NCBI RefSeq assembly: GCF_030268885.1
Contig: NZ_BSSA01000010.1
Coordinates: forward strand, 62,001 to 126,000
Source of the DNA: Kitasatospora phosalacinea
GTDB taxonomy: Bacteria; Actinomycetota; Actinomycetes; Streptomycetales; Streptomycetaceae
Reading direction: 5' to 3'
Length of the DNA: 64,000 nucleotides
The notes under the pieces are model-generated. The model made no database searches. It saw only the letters and a list, made by a program, of their open reading frames with translations, and was not told the origin of the DNA. Below, piece after piece: positions 23,092 to 30,019 of this stretch (its first letter is position 1; every line of letters begins with the position of its first letter). The position numbers and the translations under genes were made by a program.

Positions 23092-23678
23092 GTTCCGAGG
23101 CCCCCCGGCTGCTGGTCGGCGCCTGCGGGGCGGCGAACGCGGTCAATCTGCACGAGTACCTCATCTCGCTGCGGCAGGTGACGGCCCGCACGACGGCCGT
23201 CCTCACCCGATCGGCCGGCGAACTCGCCTCGACCAGGTCGATCCGGGCGGTCAGCGGCAACCCGGTGTACACCGACGAGGACCACCACGGCCTGGCCGTC
23301 CCCCACATGGAGCTCGCCCTCTGGGCGGACCTCCTGGTCGTGGTGCCCGCCACCGCGAACATCCTCGGCAAAGCGGCCCACGGCATCGCGGACGACCTCC
23401 TCTCGTCGATCATCCTGGCGCACGGCAGACCCGTGGTCTTCGTACCCAGCATGAATCCCGTGATGTGGGAGAAGGCTGCGGTGCGCAGGAACGTCGACAC
23501 GCTCGAACGGGACGGGCACCGCATCCTGCTGTCCGACGTCCCGCGCCCCAGCCTGAAAATGGCGACCGGAGAGTGGCTGATGTGCGAACTCGGCCCGAGC
23601 CCGGAGGAACTGGCCAAGAAGATCTCGGCCGAGATCGAATCCCGTCACCATCTGGAGCAGAACGGCGGAGTGAACTGA
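23076..23678 (+). CDS. HFCD-family flavoprotein (peptidyl-Cys decarboxylase type)
   Basis: 200 aa from GTG 23076, which has GAAGGAGG 7 nt upstream inside the radical SAM gene. Family motifs are visible: GACGAANAVN flavin loop, His77 in VPHMELALWADLLVV (the catalytic His), PATANILGKAAHGIADDLL and M126-N127 in MNPVMW. EpiD/MibD-like members oxidatively decarboxylate a C-terminal peptide Cys to an aminoenethiol; other members include Dfp and Ubi-type proteins. The length of one HFCD domain, the absence of a CoaB half and the neighbouring precursor ending in Cys favour the peptide role. The stop overlaps the next ATG by 1 nt. Confidence 0.9.
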   Translation: MSESVGSEAPRLLVGACGAANAVNLHEYLISLRQVTARTTAVLTRSAGELASTRSIRAVSGNPVYTDEDHHGLAVPHMELALWADLLVVVPATANILGKAAHGIADDLLSSIILAHGRPVVFVPSMNPVMWEKAAVRRNVDTLERDGHRILLSDVPRPSLKMATGEWLMCELGPSPEELAKKISAEIESRHHLEQNGGVN

Positions 23679-24856
23679 TGGGCACAGGAGTGTACTTCTT
23701 CCGCGACGGCCGGTACGTGCGTTACGACCGGGGCGACGACGCCGCCGGGGACGCGCGCGAGGTCGCGGGGAACTGGCCGGGGCTCGCCGAGGCCGGCTTC
23801 GACCGGCCCGACGCGGCGGTGAACTTCGAGGCGGGCAAAGCCTTCTTCTTCCGGGGTTCCGACTACGTCCGGTACGACATCGCCGCCGACCGTGCCGACC
23901 CCGGGTACCCGCTGTCGATCGGCGACCAGTGGCCCGGGTTGCGGGAGGCGGGTTTCGACGCGGGCCTCGATGCGGTGGCCAACTGGGGCAACGGGAAGGC
24001 GTACTTCTTCAAGGGGGCGCAGTACCTCCGGTACGACATCGCCGCCGACCGTGCCGACCCCGGGTACCCGCTGTCGATCGGCGACCAGTGGCCCGGGTTG
24101 CGGGAGGCGGGTTTCGACGCGGGCCTCGATGCGGTCGTCAACTGGGGCAACGGGAAGGCGTACTTCTTCAAGGGGGCGCAGTACCTCCGGTACGACATTG
24201 CCGCCGACCGTGCCGACCCCGGGTACCCGCTGTCGATCGGCGACCAGTGGCCCGGGCTCGCTCCGGCGGGCTTCGGGACGTCGGTCCGCGCCGCCCTCGA
24301 CCTGTTCGACGGACGGGACCTCTGGCTGCCGAACGCCGAGCGCATGCCGGCGACGAAGAACGGGCCGAAGTACCTGCCGCTCCCGTGGCGCGGCGTGCTG
24401 CACACCACGGAGGGGTCGACCATCGCGGGGGCACTGCAGACCTTCCGGGACACCAACTTCTGGCCCACGCTCACCATCGAACCGAACACGCTGCGCGTCG
24501 TCCAGCACTACTCCCTCAACGCCGGCGCCCGAGCACTGTCCGACCACGCGACGGCGGAGAACGCGGCCCGCTGCGTGCAGATCGAGATCGTGGGATTCGC
24601 CGCTCAGACCCCCACCTGGGCACCCGAACAACTGGCCTTCATCAGGGACGTCATCCGTGAGATCGAGGCCCTCGTCCCGATCCCCCGGACGTCGGGGCGC
24701 ACGTTCCTCGACGCGGCAGGGGTGAGCTCGCAGCCCGGGAACCGCATGTCAGTCGACGAGTGGCGGCGGTTCTCCGGCTGGTGCGGTCACCAGCACGTGC
24801 CCGGTGAGACGCACTGGGACCCCGGCGCGCTGGACATCGACACCGTGCTGGGCTGA
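23678..24856 (+). CDS. Hemopexin-repeat protein with N-acetylmuramoyl-alanine amidase-2 domain
   Basis: 392 aa. Residues 1-205 are four hemopexin-like repeats of about 53 aa (YFF-x-G-x-x-Y-x-RYD followed by WPGL-x-x-AGF). The last two-thirds of this block is duplicated almost perfectly at the DNA level. Residues 225-392 resemble amidase_2/PGRP: VLHTTEG (His242), VQIEIVGFA, then GHQH and HWDPG (His371, His379), consistent with zinc ligands. There is no signal peptide, so export is unclear. GGAG lies 7 nt before ATG 23678. A cell-wall target is the family expectation. In this operon it may protect against, deliver or accompany the peptide, which is inference. Confidence 0.85.
   Translation: MGTGVYFFRDGRYVRYDRGDDAAGDAREVAGNWPGLAEAGFDRPDAAVNFEAGKAFFFRGSDYVRYDIAADRADPGYPLSIGDQWPGLREAGFDAGLDAVANWGNGKAYFFKGAQYLRYDIAADRADPGYPLSIGDQWPGLREAGFDAGLDAVVNWGNGKAYFFKGAQYLRYDIAADRADPGYPLSIGDQWPGLAPAGFGTSVRAALDLFDGRDLWLPNAERMPATKNGPKYLPLPWRGVLHTTEGSTIAGALQTFRDTNFWPTLTIEPNTLRVVQHYSLNAGARALSDHATAENAARCVQIEIVGFAAQTPTWAPEQLAFIRDVIREIEALVPIPRTSGRTFLDAAGVSSQPGNRMSVDEWRRFSGWCGHQHVPGETHWDPGALDIDTVLG
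23868..24256. repeat. Near-identical 159-bp tandem DNA repeat inside the hemopexin gene
   Basis: Copies begin at 23868, 24027 and 24186 (period 159 bp, 53 codons); the third is cut at about 24256. Over hundreds of bases only a few substitutions were seen, such as GTGGCC versus GTCGTC and ATC versus ATT. Synonymous sites are conserved, so this is recent duplication or gene conversion rather than old protein repeats. Confidence 0.93.
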
Positions 24857-24903
24857 CGGACCCGGCCGCACCCCGTCAGAACCCGCCGACAAGGAGTCGA
24901 CCC

Positions 24904-26358
24904 GTGACCGGCACCGCCCTCCACATCGGGCTCAACGGCGTCGATCCCGATGCCTACGAAGGCTGGGACGGCGCACTGGACGCCGGTGAGCCCGATGCCC
25001 TCGCCCTGGAACGGATCACCCGGAAGCTCAGGTACGACACGAGGACGCTGCTCACCCGGCAGGCCACCGCCAAGGCCGTTCTGGGCGAGATCAGCAGAGC
25101 CGCCACCGCCCTGCGCGACGGCGACATCTTCGTCCTGACCTACGCCGGACACGGCGGGCAGCTCGCGGACCTCGACGGCGACGAACCGGACCACCGTGAC
25201 GAGACATGGGTCCTGTACGACCGCCAACTGCTCGACGACGAGCTACGGGTGGCGCTGTCCGGGTTCCCGGCAGGCGTCCGGGTCGTCGTCGTCTCCGACA
25301 GCTGCCACAGCGGCACGGTCATCCGCGACAGCGCCGACGCGCTGATGAGCCAGCACAGCATCGCTGCCGCCTTCGCCGAGGCCGCCCCACGCGCGCGCGG
25401 GAGAGCGCGCTCAGGGGCGGGATCTGCGCGGACCGTCGCCGAGACCGAGACCCCGAAGGTCCGGCAGATCCCCTCGGACGTCCAGCGGCGCGTCCAGGCC
25501 GAGCAGGGCACGCGATACCGGGCGATCCGGCGGAGCGTCCCGAGGACGGCGGACTCCGCCATCGACGCGAGCGTCCTGCTGCTCGCCGCGTGCATGGACA
25601 ACCAGACCGCCGCCGAACAGTTCGGGCACGGTCTGTTCACCGCGACCCTGCTCGAACAGTGGGACGGGAGACGCTTCGCGGCCAGCTACCAGGAAGTGAT
25701 CTCCACCGCTCGCACCCAGCTGCCGCCCCTGCAGAGTCCGAACCTGCTGACGCTGGGCAGGGCCCGGCCCGGTTTCGAGCAGCAGACCCTCTTCGCCCTG
25801 GTGCCGCCGACGGACGCCGCGTCGAACCCCGGCCAACAGACCGGCACGCTCCCCGTCCCTCCCGGGAAGGCGACACCCGTGACCGGCTCCGACCAGCTGG
25901 CCCCCCCGCCCGCGGCCAAGACGGCGCCACACCTGTCCGTCACGGTCGGTGTCACGCTGCGCCCCGCGGACCGGGTCAGCGAGCTGCTGCTCGACCTCCT
26001 CGCCGCCGCGGTGGAGAACCCGGAGAGTTCCGGTCCGCGCGACCTGGCCACGCTCCACCTCGACACGCTCTCCTGCGAGGTCTCCGACGACCTCGGCGGC
26101 GACGAACCGTGCCTCACGTTCAACGGCGAGAAGGTGTGGAGCGCCTCCGGGATGAACAACGGAGACGCGCGCGTCGTCGGCTTCCGGCGGGCGTTCTCCG
26201 GTTCGGTCACCGTCGAGCTCCAGGACGAGGAGCGCGGGGCCGACGGCGGGATCGGCGCCTGCGTCATCAGCTCCGAGGAGGCCGGGCTCGGCACCCGGAC
26301 GGCCTTCTTCTCGGGCTCCGGGGGCGCCCGCTACTCCTTGACCTACACCGTGGAGTAG
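24904..26358 (+). CDS. Caspase-family (peptidase C14) cysteine protease
   Basis: 484 aa; GTG 24904 has AAGGAG 7 nt upstream. The N-terminal p20-like domain has the catalytic dyad His83 (YAGHGGQ) and Cys134 (SDSCHSG), and an acidic loop DLDGDEPDHRDE typical of metacaspase-like proteins. A second region (ASVLLLAACMDNQTAAE, FGHGLFTATLLE) corresponds to the p10-like part. After a Pro-rich linker (about 300-345) comes a beta-rich domain of unknown type (about 346-484). There is no signal peptide. Bacterial C14 enzymes often prefer Arg/Lys or Asp. It is the last gene of the RiPP-type operon, 47 nt after the amidase gene. It could process the precursor or act as an effector; neither is proven. Confidence 0.9.
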   Translation: MTGTALHIGLNGVDPDAYEGWDGALDAGEPDALALERITRKLRYDTRTLLTRQATAKAVLGEISRAATALRDGDIFVLTYAGHGGQLADLDGDEPDHRDETWVLYDRQLLDDELRVALSGFPAGVRVVVVSDSCHSGTVIRDSADALMSQHSIAAAFAEAAPRARGRARSGAGSARTVAETETPKVRQIPSDVQRRVQAEQGTRYRAIRRSVPRTADSAIDASVLLLAACMDNQTAAEQFGHGLFTATLLEQWDGRRFAASYQEVISTARTQLPPLQSPNLLTLGRARPGFEQQTLFALVPPTDAASNPGQQTGTLPVPPGKATPVTGSDQLAPPPAAKTAPHLSVTVGVTLRPADRVSELLLDLLAAAVENPESSGPRDLATLHLDTLSCEVSDDLGGDEPCLTFNGEKVWSASGMNNGDARVVGFRRAFSGSVTVELQDEERGADGGIGACVISSEEAGLGTRTAFFSGSGGARYSLTYTVE

Positions 26359-26405
26359 GAGGACGCCTCCTCCGGGGAGTCGCCGGGTACGGCCGAGGGC
26401 CGCGG

Positions 26406-28208
26406 TCAGAACCAGTCGGGGCGGGTGTCGGCGGCCGTCCGGTCCAGGGCGTCCAGCAGGTCGAACTGCGGCCCGGTGCGGGGGAGTTCGACGCGGAAGA
26501 AATAGCGGGCGGCCTGGCGCTTGCCCTGGTGGAAGCCGTCCCCGTCCTGGCCGTCGGGCAGGGCGAGGAACTGCTCCAGCCAGATCCAGGCCAGCACCAC
26601 GTGCCCGACCGCCTCCAGGTAGACGGAGGCGTTGGCCAGCGCGGTGTCCGGGTCGCCGCCCGCCCACAGCGCGGCGGTGGTCCGCTCGACCCGGCCGGCG
26701 GCCGCGGCCAGCTCGGCGGCCAGCGTGCCGGCCTCGCCGCCGGTGTCCGCGGCGCGGCGGACGGTGGCGCCGATGGTCTCCAGCAGCAGTCGCAGGCCCG
26801 CGCCGCCGCCCATGACGACCTTGCGGCCGAGCAGGTCGAGGGCCTGGATGCCGTGGGTGCCCTCGTGGATGGGGTTGAGCCGGTTGTCGCGGTAGAACTG
26901 CTCGACGTCGTACTCGCGGGTGTAGCCGTAGCCGCCGTGGACCTGGATGGCCAGGTCGTTGGCGGCCAGGCACCACTGCGAGGGCCAGCTCTTGGCGATC
27001 GGGGTCAGCACGTCCAGCAGCAGCCGGGCCCGGGCGCGTTCGGCCTCGCCCTCGGCGGTGCGCTCCTCGTCCAGCAGGCGGCTGCAGTACAGGCTCAGCG
27101 CGAGGCCGCCCTCGACGTAGCTCTTCTGGGCCAGCAGCATCCGCCTGACGTCGGCGTGCTCGATGATCGGCACCTGCCCGGCTGCGGCGTCCCTGCCGGT
27201 GAGCGGGCGGCCCTGGGGGCGGCTGCGGGCGTAGTCGAGGGCGTGCAGGTAGCCGGTGTAGCCGAGCGCGGCGGCGCCCAGGCCCACGCCGATCCGGGCC
27301 TCGTTCATCATGTGGAACATGTAGGCCAGGCCGTGGTGCGCCTCGCCGACCAGGAAGCCGACCGCGCCCGGCGCGCCGCCAGGGGTGTGCCGTCCCTCGC
27401 CGAAGTTGAGCATCGTGTTGGTGGTGCCCCGGTAGCCCATTTTGTGGTTGAGGCCCGCCAGGACGACGTCGTTGCGCTCGCCGAGCGAACCGTCCGGCGC
27501 CACCAGGTACTTGGGGACGACGAAGAGCGAGAGGCCCTTCACGCCCGCGGGCCCGCCGGGGATCCTGGCGAGCACCAGGTGGACGATGTTCTCGCTCAGG
27601 TCGTGGTCGCCGCCGGAGATCCACATCTTGGTGCCGGTGATCCGGTACGTGCCGTCCGGCTGCGGCACCGCGCGGGTGGCGACGTCGGCCAGCGAGGAGC
27701 CCGCCTGCGGCTCCGAGAGGCACATGGTGCCGAAGAAGCGGCCCTCCACCATCGGCCGCACATAGGTGTCGACCTGCTCAGGGCTGCCGTGCGCCAGCAG
27801 CAGGTTGGCGTTGGCCACCGTCAGGAACGGGTACGCGGCGGTGCCGACGTTGGCCGCCTGGAACCAGGCCATGCAGGCGTGGGCGACCACCTGCGGCAGC
27901 TGCTGCCCGCCCACCGCGTGGTCCATCGCCGCACCGGCCAGCCCGGAGTCGGCGAAGACCCGCAGGGCCTGCCCGACCTCCGGGATGACGTGCACCCGCT
28001 CGCCGTCGAAGACCGGCTCCTGGGCGTCGTTCTTCTTGTTGTGCGGGGCGAAGTGCCGGGCGGCGATCTCCGCGCTGAGGTCGAGCACCGCGTCGATGGT
28101 GTCCCGGTCGTGCTCGGCGTAGCGCCCGCGCGCGGTCAGCGCGGTGACGTTCAGCCAGTCGTGGAGCAGGAAGTCCAGGTCGCGGCGGGACAGCAGGAGG
28201 GAGTCCAT
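26406..28208 (-). CDS. Acyl-CoA dehydrogenase
   Basis: 600 aa, the length of the larger bacterial acyl-CoA dehydrogenases with an extra C-terminal helical domain. Visible motifs include MCLSEPQAGSSLADV (FAD/substrate region), KMWISGGDHD, QVHGGYGYTREYDVEQFYRDNR and IHEGTHGIQALDLLGRKV, the usual flavin- and substrate-binding blocks with the catalytic Glu in the IHEGTHGIQ region. It should catalyse the first oxidation of fatty acyl-CoA or a related thioester, passing electrons to ETF. ATG 28208 is chosen as the first codon of the conserved MDSLLLSRRDL start; the ribosome site is weak. A palindrome about 100 bp upstream may be its operator. Convergent with the caspase gene. Confidence 0.93.
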   Translation of the reverse strand: MDSLLLSRRDLDFLLHDWLNVTALTARGRYAEHDRDTIDAVLDLSAEIAARHFAPHNKKNDAQEPVFDGERVHVIPEVGQALRVFADSGLAGAAMDHAVGGQQLPQVVAHACMAWFQAANVGTAAYPFLTVANANLLLAHGSPEQVDTYVRPMVEGRFFGTMCLSEPQAGSSLADVATRAVPQPDGTYRITGTKMWISGGDHDLSENIVHLVLARIPGGPAGVKGLSLFVVPKYLVAPDGSLGERNDVVLAGLNHKMGYRGTTNTMLNFGEGRHTPGGAPGAVGFLVGEAHHGLAYMFHMMNEARIGVGLGAAALGYTGYLHALDYARSRPQGRPLTGRDAAAGQVPIIEHADVRRMLLAQKSYVEGGLALSLYCSRLLDEERTAEGEAERARARLLLDVLTPIAKSWPSQWCLAANDLAIQVHGGYGYTREYDVEQFYRDNRLNPIHEGTHGIQALDLLGRKVVMGGGAGLRLLLETIGATVRRAADTGGEAGTLAAELAAAAGRVERTTAALWAGGDPDTALANASVYLEAVGHVVLAWIWLEQFLALPDGQDGDGFHQGKRQAARYFFRVELPRTGPQFDLLDALDRTAADTRPDWF

Positions 28209-28310
28209 GGGGGTGCGTCCAATCGGCGGCGGTGGCTGGGGCCGGGCCCGTTCCGTGCGGAGGTCGTGCGGGAGGTGCCGCGCGTCGGCACGGCCCCGGC
28301 CCCAGCCGAG

Positions 28311-28326
28311 TTGACTCGCGAGTAAC
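28311..28326. promoter_or_regulatory. Palindromic operator-like site upstream of acyl-CoA dehydrogenase
   Basis: The sequence TTGACTCGCGAGTAAC has a perfect 10-bp palindrome, ACTCGCGAGT (28314-28323), flanked by A/T-rich ends in a very GC-rich setting. Sites of this form are typical of TetR-family regulators of fatty-acid genes. It lies between the divergent acyl-CoA dehydrogenase and molybdenum-hydroxylase genes and could serve either. No tetR gene is adjacent. Confidence 0.5.
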
Positions 28327-28433
28327 GTAGGCTCCCCTCCGTTTCGCGTCAAGATCCTCGCGGGGCGCCCGCCCGGGTGAGTACTGGCGGGTCCCGTGTG
28401 GGCGGGACGGACCCCGGGAACCCTCGTGCGGTG

Positions 28434-29018
28434 ATGAGCGAGATCACCGTCCACGTCGACGGAACCCCGCGTCGGCTGACCGTCGACACCCGTACGACCC
28501 TGCTCGACGCCCTGCGCGAACGGCTGGGGGTGACGAGCCCGAAGAAGGGCTGCGACCACGGGCAGTGCGGCGCGTGCACGGTGCTCTCCGGCGGGCGCCG
28601 GGTGCTGAGCTGCCTCACCCTGGCGGTCACGCAGGACGGCGCCCGGGTCGTCACCGCCGAAGGGCTCGCCGCCCACGACCGGCCCGACGGCGAGCGGCCC
28701 GCCGGCGGGCAGCGCTCCGACGACGACGGGCTGCACCCGGTGCAGCGGGCGTTCGTCGACTGCGACGCGTTCCAGTGCGGCTACTGCACCCCGGGGCAGG
28801 TGGTCTCCGCGGTCGGGATGCTCGACGAGTTCGCGCGGGGCTGGCCCAGCGCCGTCACCGAGGGCACCCGGCCGCCGCGGCTGGACCGGGCCGAGGTGGC
28901 CGAGCGGATGAGCGGCAACCTGTGCCGCTGCGCGGCCTACGTCAACATCGTGCCGGCCGTCCAGCGGGCCGCGGCGGAGTCCGGCACGGCGGCGCCGGGT
29001 GCGGGGGTGGCCGAGTGA
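28434..29018 (+). CDS. Molybdenum hydroxylase small (2Fe-2S) subunit, YagT-like
   Basis: 194 aa. The plant-ferredoxin-type cluster motif is CDHGQCGACTV plus a later SCLT cysteine. The second cluster motif is QCGYCTPGQ and GNLCRCAAY. Both [2Fe-2S] centres of the xanthine dehydrogenase family are therefore intact. No Tat signal is visible before the domain, unlike periplasmic YagT/PaoA. ATG 28434 is preceded directly by GTG 28431, and the ribosome site is weak. The stop overlaps the start of the FAD subunit (GTGA). Electrons flow from the molybdenum subunit through these clusters to the FAD subunit. Confidence 0.92.
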   Translation: MSEITVHVDGTPRRLTVDTRTTLLDALRERLGVTSPKKGCDHGQCGACTVLSGGRRVLSCLTLAVTQDGARVVTAEGLAAHDRPDGERPAGGQRSDDDGLHPVQRAFVDCDAFQCGYCTPGQVVSAVGMLDEFARGWPSAVTEGTRPPRLDRAEVAERMSGNLCRCAAYVNIVPAVQRAAAESGTAAPGAGVAE

Positions 29019-30019
29019 AACCGTTCGAGTACCGGAGCCCGGCCGACGCGGCGGCGGCCGTCCGCAGCGTCGCCGGGAACCCGGCCGCGGTGTTCCTCGG
29101 CGGCGGGACGAACCTGGTCGACCACCTCAAGCTCGGCGTCGCCGCACCCGACCTGGTCGTCCACGTCGCCGACCTGCTGCCCGCCGGGATCGAGGAGCTC
29201 GACGGGGGAACCCTCCGGATCGGCGCGGGCGTCCGCAACAGCGACCTCGCCGCCGACCGGCGGGTGCGCGAGCGGTTCCCGGTGCTCTCCCAGGCCCTGC
29301 TGTCGGGGGCGTCGGGCCAGCTGCGCAACATGGCCACCACCGGCGGCAACCCGCTGCAGCGCACCCGCTGCGTCTACTTCCAGGACGTCACGACCCCGTG
29401 CAACAAGCGGCAGCCCGGCTCGGGCTGCTCCGCCGTCGGCGGCTGGACCCGCCACCACGCCGTCCTCGGCGCCTCCGAGCACTGCCTCGCGGTCCACCCC
29501 TCCGACATGGCCGTGGCGATGGCCGCCCTCGACGCCCGGGTGCGGGTGCTGGGGCCGGACGGCGAGCGCACGATCCCCTTCACCGGCCTTCACCGGCTGC
29601 CCGCCGGCACCCCCGAGCGGGACACGGTGCTCGAACACGGGGACCTGATCACCGCGATCGACCTGCCGCCCCTGCCGCTCGCCCGCCGCTCGGCCTACCG
29701 CAAGGTGCGCGACCGGGCCTCGTACGCGTTCGCCCTGGTCAGCGTCGCCGCGGCGGTGGAGGTGCGGGACGGGGTGATCACGGACGCGCGGGTCGCGTTC
29801 GGCGGCGTGGCCCACGTGCCGTGGCGCGCGCACCGGGCCGAACGGGTGCTGCGCGGCGCCCCGGCCACCGAGGAGACCTACCGCGCCGCCGCGGACGCCG
29901 AACTCGCCGACGCCCGCCCGGCCGACGGACCGGACGGCGGCAACGCCTTCAAGATCCCGCTGCTGCGCCGCACCCTCGCCGCCACCCTGCGCGGACTCGT
30001 CCGGGAGGACGCCCGATGA
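29015..30019 (+). CDS. Molybdenum hydroxylase FAD-binding subunit, YagS-like
   Basis: 334 aa. FAD-binding blocks are FLGGGTNLVDHLK and TTGGNPLQRTRC. The latter is followed by a cysteine-rich insert (RCVYFQD, TPCNKRQPGSGC, EHC) that in the YagS/PaoB type carries an extra [4Fe-4S] cluster. This distinguishes it from the classical XdhB type. A CO-dehydrogenase flavoprotein C-terminal domain follows (YRKVRDRASYAFALVSVAAA). GTG 29015 overlaps the small subunit stop and its TGA overlaps the large subunit ATG, so the three subunits are translated as a unit. Confidence 0.92.
   Translation: MKPFEYRSPADAAAAVRSVAGNPAAVFLGGGTNLVDHLKLGVAAPDLVVHVADLLPAGIEELDGGTLRIGAGVRNSDLAADRRVRERFPVLSQALLSGASGQLRNMATTGGNPLQRTRCVYFQDVTTPCNKRQPGSGCSAVGGWTRHHAVLGASEHCLAVHPSDMAVAMAALDARVRVLGPDGERTIPFTGLHRLPAGTPERDTVLEHGDLITAIDLPPLPLARRSAYRKVRDRASYAFALVSVAAAVEVRDGVITDARVAFGGVAHVPWRAHRAERVLRGAPATEETYRAAADAELADARPADGPDGGNAFKIPLLRRTLAATLRGLVREDAR

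Noticed and set aside
23868..24256. CRISPR-like repeat array
   Set aside because: The period is 159 bp with coding continuity and hemopexin motifs; there are no short repeats with unique spacers.
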